Positions 37,125 through 46,612 are shown, counted from the stretch's first letter. The stretch is 60,152 nucleotides of DNA from Novosphingobium sp. ST904 (GCF_001298105.1 NZ_LGJH01000130.1:1-60152); one strand, 5' to 3'. Translations and numbers: made by a program. The notes: a model not told the origin generated them from the sequence alone.

Positions 37125-39201
37125 TCAATCGGCGGCTTGGGCGACTCGCTCGTTTAGGCGCAGTGCTTGTCGCAGCGCGGCTGTTGCGGCCGCACTGCTG
37201 TCTGCCCACCCGGCCTTGGCCGAGGAGGAAGTGCCTGTGGCGGCGGACAGGGAGATCGTTGTCTACGGGCGCGGTCTTGCGCAGATCGGGATTGCGCAAT
37301 CCGGCTCGCAAGGCGTCGTGGGCTATGAGGATTTCGCGGACAAGCCGCTCAGCCGCGTGGGCGAACTGGTCGAGAATGTGCCGGGTGTGATTGCCACGCA
37401 GCATTCGGGCACGGGCAAGGCGAACCAGTATTTCCTGCGCGGCTTCAATCTCGATCACGGCACCGATTTTGCGGGATTCGTCGACGGCGTGCCCATCAAC
37501 ATGCGCACGCATGGGCATGGGCAGGGCTATCTCGATCTCAACTTCCTGATCCCTGAACTGGTTGAGCGGATCGACTATCGCAAGGGCCCGTACTTTGCGG
37601 ATGTCGGGGATTTCTCAGCCGCCGGAACCGTGCAGTTCAGGACCGCCGACAGCCTGTCCCGCCCGCTGATGGAGGCGACGGCAGGCAGTTACGGCTACTA
37701 CCGGGCGCTGGCGGCCGGCAGTGTGAAGGCGATGGGCGGAGACCTGCTCATGGCGGTGGACGGCACGCATTCCAACGGCCCCTGGGATCTCGATGAGGAC
37801 CTGAAGAAGGTCAACGGCCTGCTGAAGTATACCCAGGGCACACAGAAACACGGATGGAGCATCGGTTTCACCGGCTACCGCGCGACCTGGAATGCGACGG
37901 ACCAGGTTCCCCGGCGCGCCATCGACGAAGGGCTGATCGATCGTTGGGGAAACATCGATCCGGCTCTTGGCGGACGCACGACCCGGCTTGGCCTGTTCGG
38001 GAACGCCGCGCTCGGGAATACGGAAATCTCCGCCTATGCGACCTATTACCGGTTCCTGCTGACGTCCAACTTCACATACTTCCTGAATGACCCGGTCAAC
38101 GGCGACGAGTTCCAGCAGCGCGACCGGCGCGGCGTTTTCGGCGGCTCGGTCCGTCACCGTATCGAATCGCAGTTCGCCGGGCTGCCCGTCACCTTCACGC
38201 TGGGTGGGGACGGGCGGTGGGATCATATCGGCAAGATCGGGCTCTATTCCTCGGTCGCCGGCGTAACGCGCGCGGCAATCCGGGAGGACAAGGTCGACGA
38301 GTACAGCGGCGGTGCCTATGGCGAGGCGGCGGCCGCGCTTTCTGGCCGGCTGCGCCTGACGCTGGGCCTGCGCGGCGATGTCTATGGTTATGACGTGAAT
38401 GCCCTGACGATGGCCGCCAATTCCGGCAAGGGTTCCGACGCGATGCTGAGCCCGAAAGCCGCGCTGGCCTGGCGAGCGACCGACCGGCTGGAGTTCTACG
38501 CCAATTACGGAGAGAGCTTCCATTCCAACGATGTGCGCGGGGCGGCGATCCGCAACGATCCCGTCACGGGGGAAGCGGTGGACCGCGTGCCGGTGCTGGT
38601 GAAGGCGCGGGGCGAGGAACTGGGCGTGCGGCTGGAACTGCCGCGCTTTACCGCCTCGCTCGTGGCCTTCCACCTCAGCCTCGGTTCGGAACTGGTCTTC
38701 GTGGGTGACGGTGGCTCCACCGAGCCCAACGATGCCACGCACCGCCGCGGCGTGGAGGCGACGCTGTTCTGGCGCCCGGTGGACTGGCTGGCGCTGGATG
38801 CCGCCGGTGCGCTCACCCACGCGCGGTTTCGCGGCGTCGATGCGGGGGAGGACCGCATTCCCAACGCCGTCAGCGAAGTCCTTTCGGCCGGAGCGGCGGT
38901 CGAACTGGGCCATGGCTTCAGCGGCGCCCTGCGGCTGCGCCACTTCGGCGCGGCACCGCTGATCGAGGACAACAGCGTGCGTTCGCATCCCACCAGCCTC
39001 GTCAACCTGGGCGCCTATTACACGCGCGGTGCCGTGAAGATCGGTCTCGACGTGCTCAATCTCTTCGATGCCAGGGATGCCGACATCTCCTATTACTACG
39101 CCTCGCGTCTTGCCGGAGAGCCGGCGGAAGGCGTGGAGGACCGCCACATTCACCCGGTAGAGCCGCGCCAGGTTCGCCTTTCCCTGAGGTATCGCCTGTG
39201 A
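37099..39201 (+). CDS. TonB-dependent receptor, probable nickel (or nickel complex) uptake
   Basis: Outer-membrane receptor of 700 residues, shorter than the four sugar-locus receptors and of a different subfamily. Signal peptide about residues 20-41 (ending HPALAEEE). Plug motifs: 'VGELVENVPGVIATQHSGTGKANQYFLRGFNLDHGTDFAGFVDGVPINMRTHGHGQGYLDLNFL', with an unusual cluster of His residues, and 'ELVERIDYRKGPYFADVGDFSAAGTVQF'. The barrel ends in 'QVRLSLRYRL'. Starts at ATG 37099 or 37111; both lie inside the NikR operator and neither has a good ribosome site. It overlaps the NiCoT gene (GTGA), and NikR follows, which makes nickel the likely cargo. Confidence 0.85.
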   Translation: MNIAMIIHTQSAAWATRSFRRSACRSAAVAAALLSAHPALAEEEVPVAADREIVVYGRGLAQIGIAQSGSQGVVGYEDFADKPLSRVGELVENVPGVIATQHSGTGKANQYFLRGFNLDHGTDFAGFVDGVPINMRTHGHGQGYLDLNFLIPELVERIDYRKGPYFADVGDFSAAGTVQFRTADSLSRPLMEATAGSYGYYRALAAGSVKAMGGDLLMAVDGTHSNGPWDLDEDLKKVNGLLKYTQGTQKHGWSIGFTGYRATWNATDQVPRRAIDEGLIDRWGNIDPALGGRTTRLGLFGNAALGNTEISAYATYYRFLLTSNFTYFLNDPVNGDEFQQRDRRGVFGGSVRHRIESQFAGLPVTFTLGGDGRWDHIGKIGLYSSVAGVTRAAIREDKVDEYSGGAYGEAAAALSGRLRLTLGLRGDVYGYDVNALTMAANSGKGSDAMLSPKAALAWRATDRLEFYANYGESFHSNDVRGAAIRNDPVTGEAVDRVPVLVKARGEELGVRLELPRFTASLVAFHLSLGSELVFVGDGGSTEPNDATHRRGVEATLFWRPVDWLALDAAGALTHARFRGVDAGEDRIPNAVSEVLSAGAAVELGHGFSGALRLRHFGAAPLIEDNSVRSHPTSLVNLGAYYTRGAVKIGLDVLNLFDARDADISYYYASRLAGEPAEGVEDRHIHPVEPRQVRLSLRYRL

Positions 39202-40034
39202 TCGATCCGGCCACGCTCTCGTTTCAGGCGCTTCTGCTGACCGGTTTCGCGCTTGGCGCGCGCCATGCGCTGGATGCCGATCATCTTGCCGTGGTGGACG
39301 CTGCCGCGCGGCGATCTGCGGTTTCCCGGCCGTGGCATGCCCGCATGGCGGGGGTCTCCTTCGCGGCCGGTCACGTTCTGGTCGTGACCGGGATCGCCTT
39401 TGCCGGGTGCCTGTTCCTTTCCCGCCAAGTGGCCCCGCCCGACTGGCTGGCTCTGACAGGAGTGGCCATTTCGGCCACGACACTGATCCTGCTGGGCATG
39501 ATGAATCTGCGCGCGGTACGTCGCCATGCCGGAACCGGGCCGGTCCCGGTCCGCGGCTGGCGCAGCCGGCTGGTTCCTCCTGCCGACAGGAGCCCGATGA
39601 TCGTGCTGACCGGCGCCCTGTTCGCGATCTCGTTCGATACGGTGGCGATTGCGCTCGGGCTGGGGGTTGCGGGAAAGCTGCTGGGCGGCTGGTCCTGGGC
39701 GCTGATGGGCTGTGCGGGCTTCGCGGCGGGAATGGTGCTGGTGGGAACCGCGAACGGGGCCTTGACCGTCCATCTCCTGCGCTCGGCCGACGCGCGCGCG
39801 GCGATGGTCTCGCGCGCCGTCACCGGCGGGATCGGACTTGCCAATCTCGGGCTGGGCCTGCTGGGAATGGCGGCCCTGCTGCTGCCGAGGCTGGATCAAT
39901 GGCGCGAGGCGCACGGGCTTGCCGCCAGCGCTGCGGTCGTCGCGCTCAGCGCCGGGACTTTCGCCTTCGCTGCGCTGCTGCACGCCCTGCGTGCCAAAGG
40001 AGGGCGCGCCGGGCCTTCACTTGCTGCGCGGTGA
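39198..40034 (+). CDS. NiCoT-type nickel/cobalt transporter
   Basis: Inner-membrane secondary transporter for Ni2+ or Co2+, 278 residues. The hallmark of the family, HX4DH, is seen in 'GARHALDADHLAVVDAA' of helix 2, and 'LFAISFDTVAIALGLG' supplies the second conserved motif (FDT). Hydrophobic stretches fit six to eight helices. GTG start overlapping the receptor stop, so outer- and inner-membrane steps are translationally coupled. The 3' end overlaps the convergent nikR gene by 18 bases. Could prefer cobalt, but NikR and the NikR operator favour nickel. Confidence 0.9.
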   Translation: MIDPATLSFQALLLTGFALGARHALDADHLAVVDAAARRSAVSRPWHARMAGVSFAAGHVLVVTGIAFAGCLFLSRQVAPPDWLALTGVAISATTLILLGMMNLRAVRRHAGTGPVPVRGWRSRLVPPADRSPMIVLTGALFAISFDTVAIALGLGVAGKLLGGWSWALMGCAGFAAGMVLVGTANGALTVHLLRSADARAAMVSRAVTGGIGLANLGLGLLGMAALLLPRLDQWREAHGLAASAAVVALSAGTFAFAALLHALRAKGGRAGPSLAAR

Positions 40035-40490
40035 CATATGCGCATGGCCGTGGTGGTCATGCGCGCCAGCGTGGTCGTGACCGTCTCCGGCTTCCACGTC
40101 GAGCATGTTGATCGTGCCGAAGCGCACGCCCCGCTCGGCCCGGACCCGGTCGGCGAAAGCCTTGACCTGGCGGGTCGGCCCCTTGAGCATCACGCTTTCC
40201 AGTCCGTGGTCATGGTCCAGCCGGACCAGCGTGCTGGCCGCCACCAGATCGTGGTGTTCGTGCTGGAGATCGGCAAGGCGCTGCGGCAGCGAGCGGGTGC
40301 GGCGGTCGAAGACGTAGGACAGGTTGGCCACGCAATGCTCGCTGCGGCTGTTCTCCTGCCGCCAGCTTTCGATGGCGCCGCGCACAAGGTCGCGCATGGC
40401 TTCCGAACGGCTCTGATAGCCGCGCTCGGCAATCAGCTGGTCCAGCGTCTCCACGAGTTGATCGTCGATGGAGATGGTCACGCGCTGCAT
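40017..40490 (-). CDS. nikR: NikR-family metal regulator with altered metal site and His-rich tail
   Basis: Ribbon-helix-helix repressor plus ACT-like metal domain, 157 residues. The DNA-binding part (MQRVTISIDDQLVETLDQLI, then RSEAMRDLVRGAI) is almost that of E. coli NikR, matching the exact operator at 37097. In the metal domain 'QHEHHDLVAASTLVRLDHDHGLE', E. coli H76 corresponds to His77, but H87, H89 and C95 correspond to Leu88, Arg90 and Gly96. Two nearby His (93, 95) and a C-terminal tail 'DGHDHAGAHDHHGHAH' (about 138-153) might provide other ligands. I re-read the DNA codons for this stretch and no frameshift is needed. It is convergent with the NiCoT gene. ATG start. Confidence 0.9.
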   Translation of the reverse strand: MQRVTISIDDQLVETLDQLIAERGYQSRSEAMRDLVRGAIESWRQENSRSEHCVANLSYVFDRRTRSLPQRLADLQHEHHDLVAASTLVRLDHDHGLESVMLKGPTRQVKAFADRVRAERGVRFGTINMLDVEAGDGHDHAGAHDHHGHAHMSPRSK

Positions 40491-40638
40491 GGATCTGGCA
40501 CTTTCGGGATGGAAAAGACAGGCCCTGTCTGGCGCGGCGATCGGGCCCCGTCAAACCCGGCCTCCAGCCCCGACACGCATGAACCACGGGCCAAGGCGAA
40601 CAAACCGAGCCACAGCGGATGCCGAGAGAAATGGATGC

Positions 40639-40668
40639 GAAAAGGGGAAGCCCTTTCGGGCTTCCCCT
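40639..40668 (-). terminator. Rho-independent terminator after the BON-domain gene
   Basis: GGGGAAGCCC and GGGCTTCCCC form a perfect 10-bp stem with a four-base loop, followed on the minus strand by TTTT. It lies about 30 bases after the stop of the leftward BON gene. Confidence 0.88.
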
Positions 40669-40695
40669 CGAACCTGTCCGCGTGTCGCTGAGCGA

Positions 40696-41613
40696 TCAGC
40701 GAGACAGCGGCGTGGTGGCCGATGGCGTGGTCGTGCTTCCCACTGAATCGCCGACGCGCAAGTTGTTCTGCACATGGCGCACGCCGGTGATGTCGTCCGC
40801 AAGGTCTTCGGCGCGGCGCTTCGACTGGCGGCTGCTCACCGTGCCCTCAAGCGTGACTTCACCGTCCTTTACCACAACCCGGACATGGCTGGCGTCGATC
40901 CGCCAGTCATTCGTCAGCGTATCGTTCACGTCCTCGCGAATACGTTCGTCGGAGCGGGTGTAATCGGACGGCCCGCGGCCGCGATGATCCTCGCGGTGGT
41001 CTTCCTCGCGCCGGCGCGTGGCATCCTCGCTGCCGAACCAGCTTGCGATCTCGTCGCCCGCGCGTTCGAGGAAGCCGCGGCGTTCGCCATATTCGCGCCA
41101 GCCGCCATAGTCATCGCTGGATGCCCAGCTTCCGGGGCCATGGCTGGGCCGATAGGAACCGCTCGGCCTCATGCCGCCGGTCAGGCCGCCGCCGCGATTG
41201 TAGAAATCCCGGCCGCCATAGTCGTCGCCGGTGAATTCGGCGAAGTCGTTGCCGCCGCTCGCATCGAAAGTGTGCGTGGGGTATTCGGAGGTGCTTGCAG
41301 AGCGGCTCTCCCCGGAGAAGCGATAGCGGCGTTCGCCTTGCAGGGGGCGCCTGTCGTCGCCGCGATAATCGCGCGAGCCGGTATCGTAGCGGCTGGCGCC
41401 ATCCGGGCGTGCCCTATCGCGGGCGCGGCCTTCACCGAAGTGGCTGGTGCCTTGATCGTCATCCTGCACCCAGTCACCGCCGGCCTGACGGTTTGCGTCG
41501 GCTTGCCACTGATGGGTCTGGCGCGGCGAATCCCAGGACGATTCGTCACTGCGATAGCCGCCGGAAGGCTGCTTTCCGGCCGAGGGCGTGATGTTGGGAT
41601 CGCGTCGATTCAT
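40696..41613 (-). CDS. BON-domain protein with long disordered Gly/Asp/Arg-rich N-terminus
   Basis: 305 residues. The first about 215 are low-complexity, rich in Asp, Gly, Arg, Ser and Tyr, with no signal peptide or membrane segment. Then comes a single BON domain (about 220-285): 'DERIREDVNDTLTNDWRIDASHVRVVVKDGEVTLEGTVSSRQSKRRAEDLADDITGVRHVQNNLRV'. BON domains bind membranes or lipids and occur in osmotic or envelope-stress proteins. ATG with AAGGAGAG upstream. Sphingomonads often carry such a protein near stress genes, but the role of this one cannot be stated. It ends at a strong terminator. Confidence 0.82.
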   Translation of the reverse strand: MNRRDPNITPSAGKQPSGGYRSDESSWDSPRQTHQWQADANRQAGGDWVQDDDQGTSHFGEGRARDRARPDGASRYDTGSRDYRGDDRRPLQGERRYRFSGESRSASTSEYPTHTFDASGGNDFAEFTGDDYGGRDFYNRGGGLTGGMRPSGSYRPSHGPGSWASSDDYGGWREYGERRGFLERAGDEIASWFGSEDATRRREEDHREDHRGRGPSDYTRSDERIREDVNDTLTNDWRIDASHVRVVVKDGEVTLEGTVSSRQSKRRAEDLADDITGVRHVQNNLRVGDSVGSTTTPSATTPLSR

Positions 41614-41776
41614 GGCTGCTCTCCTTGGCGTTTTTCAAAACTTTCGGACGGAGGAGATGTCCGGGACTGGCCGGCTCTCTTGGCGTCTGAAGTTCAAACG
41701 GGCCGCCGGGGATTGCGATCCACTGTCCGGCGCGAATTGCGGGGCGTCTGTCGCAGAGGGCGGCGCAGGGGGGCGA

Positions 41777-43018
41777 TCAGGACGAAAACCGGTAGGGGTC
41801 GAACCCGTCGCCATCCGGGTCGGGCTCACCCGCAAGCTCGCGCTCCAGCAGTTCCGCGGCGAGAGCGGCGAAGGCTATGCCGTTGCCGCCGAACCCGGCC
41901 GCCAGCCAGACATGCTCCATCGAAGCGCTGCGGCCGATCGCGGGCAATCCGTCGGGGGAACTTCCGAAGGTCGCGCTCCAGGCGCGATCCCATGCGATCG
42001 GCCCGGACCCCAGCGTGGCGGCCAGCTTCGCGGCGATCGTTCCCGCCTTGCCGGGGAGCAGCGCATCGCGGTAGTCGGAATCGGCCAGTTCGACATCCTC
42101 GCCGCCCGCGATCACCCGCCCATCGGGTGTAGTGCGAACGTAGAGGTAGGGATCGCTCGCCTCCCAGATCATGGCGTCCTCCCGCCAGAGCGGAGCGATT
42201 CCGGGCCGCGTCGCAATGGCAAAAGTCGAAAGCAAGGAGAAGCTGGAGGGCAGGAACAGGCGCGCGCGCTCGTAGCCGGTGGCCAGGATCACGTCCCTTG
42301 CGCGGAACGAGCGCCCGTCGGACGCCTCCAGCACGATCCCGGCGGAATCGGGGTGCAGCGCGGCGATGTCGATCGGATAGACCACTTCCGCGCCGGACTG
42401 CCGGGCGCGGCCCAGCAGTTCGTGGCAGGTATGCACGGGGTCGATGGAGAAGGAGCCGGAGGAGACGATACCGGCGCGGGGCGCCACTCCGAAACGTTCG
42501 GCCACGGCCGCCGCGTCGAGGTAGTCGGACGGCAGGTCATGGCGGCGATGGGCTTCGGCTTCCTCCCGCAGCCCATCGGCATCCAGCAGGTCGCCCGCGA
42601 GATAGAGCGTGGGACATGTGCGCTTGCCGTCGATCCCGAGCCGGTCCAGCCGTTCGCCGAACCGCTGGACCGCGGCGAACACGCGCTTCCAGCGCCGGGC
42701 CGCTTCCGGCTCGCCCAGCGTCCGGGCCAGGGTCAGCAGGGGCACGTCCATGGCCCACATGATCTGTGCGGTGGAGGCGGCCGTGCTGCCGCAACCGGGC
42801 GGACGGCGATCGCAGACGGCGACTTTCCGGCCGCTTGCGCTCAGGCGTTCGGCCAGGATCGCACCCATTATGCCGCCGCCCAGGATCGCAATGTCCACTT
42901 CGGCGGAAGGGAATTCCGAGGTCTTGGGGCAGTGCCATTCGCTTTCCCGCCAGGGCACGCTGCCGGTGCGCAAGTCGCGGGATTCCGTGAGAACCATCGA
43001 TTGCTCGTTCATCGCCAT
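41777..43018 (-). CDS. FAD-dependent DAO-type oxidoreductase
   Basis: Flavin amine/alcohol oxidase-like enzyme of 413 residues (DAO family, cytoplasmic, no signal peptide). The FAD-binding loop is 'VDIAILGGGIMGAILAERLSASGRKVAVCDRR' and 'GSTAASTAQIMWAMDVPLLTLA' follows as in GlpD/DadA-like proteins; 'RDVILATGYE' and the C-terminal 'GLPAIGRSASMEHVWLAAGFGGNGIAFAALAAELL' complete the FAD fold. An N-terminal 'WRESEW' stretch recalls the FAD/Rieske fusion oxidoreductases often called PuuB-like, but no Rieske domain follows. ATG at 43018 has AAGGA just upstream. Substrate unknown. It diverges from ku with about 155 bases between. Confidence 0.82.
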   Translation of the reverse strand: MAMNEQSMVLTESRDLRTGSVPWRESEWHCPKTSEFPSAEVDIAILGGGIMGAILAERLSASGRKVAVCDRRPPGCGSTAASTAQIMWAMDVPLLTLARTLGEPEAARRWKRVFAAVQRFGERLDRLGIDGKRTCPTLYLAGDLLDADGLREEAEAHRRHDLPSDYLDAAAVAERFGVAPRAGIVSSGSFSIDPVHTCHELLGRARQSGAEVVYPIDIAALHPDSAGIVLEASDGRSFRARDVILATGYERARLFLPSSFSLLSTFAIATRPGIAPLWREDAMIWEASDPYLYVRTTPDGRVIAGGEDVELADSDYRDALLPGKAGTIAAKLAATLGSGPIAWDRAWSATFGSSPDGLPAIGRSASMEHVWLAAGFGGNGIAFAALAAELLERELAGEPDPDGDGFDPYRFSS

Positions 43019-43173
43019 TGCCGTCCTTCGCCTTTGCCGAACCAGACTGGAACGTGCGAGGCGGGCGTTCGGGGGCAGCGCGATCTTCATCTCTTTCGGC
43101 GCTCGCCCGAATGGCCACGGGAACCACGACAGGCCCTCGCGGCTTCCTTCTTCCTGCGAGGAAGGAACAGGCC

Positions 43174-44064
43174 ATGGCCGCACGCGCATACTGGCAGGGA
43201 CAGATCAGGCTGGCGCTCGTCTCGATCCCGATCGAGGTCTATCCGGCCACGAAGTCCGGCGCCGCGATCTCCTTTCACCAGATCCACGAACCCACCGGAA
43301 AGCGCATCCGCTACGAAAAGGTGGCCGCCGGCGTGGGCCCGGTGGACCGTGACGAGATCATCAAGGGCTACGAGGTGTCCAAGGGTAACTACGTCCTCCT
43401 CGATGAGGAGGAGATCGAGGCGGTGAAGATCGAAAGCCGCAAGACCCTGGAGCTTGTCCAGTTCGTGGATGCCGACGAGATCGACGTGCTCTATTACGAG
43501 AAGCCCTACTTCGTGGTGCCGGCCGACGATCTCGCCGAGGAAGCCTATATCGTGCTCCGCGAGGCGCTGCGGAAAAGCCGCAAGGTCGGGCTAGGCCAGT
43601 TGGCGGTGCGGGGGCGCGAGCAACTCGTGTCGATCAAGCCCTGCGGACGGGGCCTCGTCATGGAAGTTCTGCGCTATGCAGACGAGGTGAACAAGGCGCA
43701 GGGCTATTTCCGCGAGATCGGCGACGACAGCCCTGATGCCGACCTGCTCGACCTGGCGACCACGCTGATCGACAAGAAGACCGCGCCTTTCCGCCCGGCC
43801 GAGTTTCATGACCGCTACATCGACGCGCTTCACCGCCTGATCGACAAGAAGGTCAAGTCCAAGAGCAACAAGCGGGTGCTGGAGGACGTCGAGGAACCCG
43901 CCGGGAACCGCAAGGGCAACGTGATTGACCTGATGGCGGCGCTCAGGAAATCGGTAGGCGAAGGGGGAGCAGCGAAGAAAGCCGCGCCCGCGAAAAAGGC
44001 GCCTGCCAAACGCGCGGCGCCTTCCGGCAAGACCGCGGCGCCGCGCGGCAGCAAGCGGGCCTGA
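43174..44064 (+). CDS. ku: Ku protein (non-homologous end joining)
   Basis: Forms a ring on DNA double-strand ends and recruits LigD. The 296 residues show the bacterial Ku core: 'YWQGQIRLALVSIPIEVYPAT', 'HQIHEPTGKRIRYEKVA', 'EIIKGYEVSKGNYVLLDEEEI', 'YYEKPYFVVPADD' and 'YADEVNKAQGYF'. The tail from about residue 255 is Lys/Ala-rich ('AAKKAAPAKKAPAKRAAP'), a basic extension known to help DNA binding and threading in bacterial Ku. ATG at 43174 has AAGGAA upstream. Directly followed by ligD with a three-base gap, so a two-gene operon. Confidence 0.95.
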   Translation: MAARAYWQGQIRLALVSIPIEVYPATKSGAAISFHQIHEPTGKRIRYEKVAAGVGPVDRDEIIKGYEVSKGNYVLLDEEEIEAVKIESRKTLELVQFVDADEIDVLYYEKPYFVVPADDLAEEAYIVLREALRKSRKVGLGQLAVRGREQLVSIKPCGRGLVMEVLRYADEVNKAQGYFREIGDDSPDADLLDLATTLIDKKTAPFRPAEFHDRYIDALHRLIDKKVKSKSNKRVLEDVEEPAGNRKGNVIDLMAALRKSVGEGGAAKKAAPAKKAPAKRAAPSGKTAAPRGSKRA

Positions 44065-44067
44065 GCC

Positions 44068-46593
44068 ATGGCGCGAGGCGTGAGGAAACCCGATCCCCTT
44101 GCCGAATACAACCGCAAGCGCGACTTCGCGAAGACGGCGGAACCGTCAGGCAAACAGGGGGTGAGCGCCGGCGGCGATCTCTTCATCGTCCAGAAACATG
44201 CCGCGCGGCGGTTGCACTGGGATTTCCGGCTCGAAGTGGACGGCGTGCTCAAGTCCTGGGCGGTGACCAGGGGGCCGAGCGCCGATCCCGAGGACAAGCG
44301 CCTTGCGGTGCGCACCGAGGACCATCCGCTCTCCTACGCCGAATTCGAGGGAAGCATTCCGCACGGCGAATACGGCGGCGGCACGGTGATGCTGTGGGAC
44401 GAGGGGACATGGGCGCCGGTCGCGGGCAAGAGCGCGAAGGATATCGAGCAGGGCCATCTGCATTTCGCCCTCCACGGGGAACGGATGAAGGGCGAATGGC
44501 TGCTGGTGCGCATGAAGGGCCGCCCCGGCGAGAAGCGCGAGAACTGGCTGCTGCGCAAGGTCGCAGACGGTGAGGCGCTGTCGGGCGACAGGTTGGTCGA
44601 CGAGGGGCTTACCAGCGTTCTCACCGGCCGGACCATGGCCGAGATCGAGGCCGATCGGCAGGGCACTCAGTCGCTCAGGGGCAAGAAAGGCAAGGCTTTC
44701 GCGCAGGCCATGGGCGCTGCGGCCGAGCATAATGCAAAGGCTGCGAAACCGAGGGCGCGCAAGGCGCGAACCGGCACGCCGCCGAAATTCCGCGCCTTGC
44801 AGCTCGCGACTTTGGTGGACGCGGTGCCGGACGGCAACCTGTGGATGCACGAGATCAAGTTCGACGGTTATCGTGCGCTGGTTGCGGCGGCGGGGAGCGC
44901 GGTCCGCGTCTTTACCCGCAACGGCCACGACTGGACCGACAAGTTCGCGCCGCTGGCCGGGATCATCGCCGGGCTGGACCTGCCGCCCTGCCTGGTCGAC
45001 GGAGAGATCATCGCGCGGGGCGCGGATGGGAATCCGAGCTTCTCCAGCCTGCAGGCCGTGCTCAAGCGCGGTCATGGCAGCCAGAAGGACAGCGATGCTC
45101 TGGAGTTCCACGCATTCGACCTGCTGGAACTTGACGGTCGCGATCTGGCCCCGCTTCCCAATATCGAGCGGAAAGAGCGGCTGGAGGCGCTCCTTTCGGA
45201 AGCGCTGCCGCCCGTTTTCGTGGCCGACCATGTGATCGGCGCGGGCGAAAAGCTATACGATGCCATGTGCCGGGCCGGGCAGGAAGGCGTGATCGCCAAG
45301 CGCATCGATGCAGCTTACGCGGGGCGGCGCACGCGAAGCTGGGTCAAGATCAAGTGCACCCGGCGGCAGGAGTTCGTGGTGATCGGCTGGAGCCGCTCCA
45401 CTGCGCGCGGACGGCCGTTTTCCTCGCTTCTGCTGGGCCAGCACGAAGACGGCAGGCTGGTCTATCGCGGCAAGGTCGGCACCGGTTTCGACGCCGATGG
45501 GCTGAACGACATCGCCGCCAGACTGGCCCCTCTGGCACGCAAGACCGCGCCCGCCGAAGTGGCAGGCGCGGAGGCGCGGGGGGCGAGCTGGGTCACACCG
45601 AAACTGGTCGCCGAAGTGGCCTTCGCGGAATTCACGGCCGAAGGCCGGGTTCGCCATGCCAGCTTCCTGGGGCTGCGCGGGGACAAGGAAGCAAGGGAAG
45701 TTGCGCCGGAAATGCCAAAACCTGCCCCACGCGCCGTGATCGACGTGAAAGTGACCAGCCGCGACCGGGTGATATTTCCCGAAAGCGGCCAGACCAAGGG
45801 CGAGCTTGCCGATTACTACGCCGAGATCGCGCCGCTCCTGCTGCCCTTTGCCGCCAACCGGCCGATCAGCCTCGTGCGGTGTCCTCAGGGCCGGGCGAAG
45901 AAATGTTTCTTCCAGAAGCATGACAGTGGCTCATTCGGCGAACATGTGCATCATGTCCCGATCCGCGAGAAGGATGGCGGCAGCGAGGACTATCTGTACC
46001 TTGGCGACGCGGACGGTCTGGTTGCCTGCGTGCAGATGGGCACGATCGAATTCCACGGCTGGGGCGCCCGCGCCGATGCGGTGGAGAAGCCTGATCGCAT
46101 GGTCTTCGACCTCGACCCCGACGAAGGGCTGCCATTCCCGGAATGCCGCCGCGCCGCGCAGGACTTGCGCCGCCACCTTGCGGATATCGGCCTCGTCAGC
46201 TTTGCCATGCTTTCGGGAGGCAAGGGGGTGCATGTCATCGTGCCGCTTACGCCCGGTCACGACTGGGAAGCGCACAAGGATTTCTCGCGCCGGTTCGCCG
46301 AAGCACTGAGCCAGGCGGAACCCGATCGCTACGTCGCCACGATGAGCAAGGCCAGACGCAAGGGCAGGATATTCATCGACTGGCTGCGCAACCAGCGCGG
46401 TAGCACAGCGGTCCTGCCTTATTCCGCCCGTGCCCGTGTGGGAGCGCCGGTAGCGGTGCCGATCGCCTGGGACGAGCTGGACGAGATGAGCGATGCGCAT
46501 CCCTTCGCGATCGGCGATGGCCACCGCCTGATCGAACGGGCCGCCCAACTGCGGGGGTGGGGTTTCGCCGAACAGAGCTTACCCGACTTGTGA
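44068..46593 (+). CDS. ligD: Multifunctional DNA ligase D
   Basis: ATP-dependent ligase with end-processing activities for double-strand break repair. The 841 residues are ordered as phosphoesterase (about 35-165; 'FIVQKHAARRLHWDFRLE', 'SIPHGEYGGGTV'), ligase (about 240-530; active-site Lys264 in EIKFDGYR, 'DGEIIARG', 'EGVIAKR', 'WVKIKC') and polymerase/primase (about 550-830; 'KCFFQKHDSG', 'MVFDLDPDEGLPF' with metal-binding Asp pair, 'MLSGGKGVHVIVPL'). This PE-Lig-Pol order is that of Pseudomonas LigD. The frame is intact over 2.5 kb. It is coupled to ku; together they are the complete minimal NHEJ system. Confidence 0.96.
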   Translation: MARGVRKPDPLAEYNRKRDFAKTAEPSGKQGVSAGGDLFIVQKHAARRLHWDFRLEVDGVLKSWAVTRGPSADPEDKRLAVRTEDHPLSYAEFEGSIPHGEYGGGTVMLWDEGTWAPVAGKSAKDIEQGHLHFALHGERMKGEWLLVRMKGRPGEKRENWLLRKVADGEALSGDRLVDEGLTSVLTGRTMAEIEADRQGTQSLRGKKGKAFAQAMGAAAEHNAKAAKPRARKARTGTPPKFRALQLATLVDAVPDGNLWMHEIKFDGYRALVAAAGSAVRVFTRNGHDWTDKFAPLAGIIAGLDLPPCLVDGEIIARGADGNPSFSSLQAVLKRGHGSQKDSDALEFHAFDLLELDGRDLAPLPNIERKERLEALLSEALPPVFVADHVIGAGEKLYDAMCRAGQEGVIAKRIDAAYAGRRTRSWVKIKCTRRQEFVVIGWSRSTARGRPFSSLLLGQHEDGRLVYRGKVGTGFDADGLNDIAARLAPLARKTAPAEVAGAEARGASWVTPKLVAEVAFAEFTAEGRVRHASFLGLRGDKEAREVAPEMPKPAPRAVIDVKVTSRDRVIFPESGQTKGELADYYAEIAPLLLPFAANRPISLVRCPQGRAKKCFFQKHDSGSFGEHVHHVPIREKDGGSEDYLYLGDADGLVACVQMGTIEFHGWGARADAVEKPDRMVFDLDPDEGLPFPECRRAAQDLRRHLADIGLVSFAMLSGGKGVHVIVPLTPGHDWEAHKDFSRRFAEALSQAEPDRYVATMSKARRKGRIFIDWLRNQRGSTAVLPYSARARVGAPVAVPIAWDELDEMSDAHPFAIGDGHRLIERAAQLRGWGFAEQSLPDL

Positions 46594-46612
46594 TCTGCAG
46601 CATGTTCATAAT

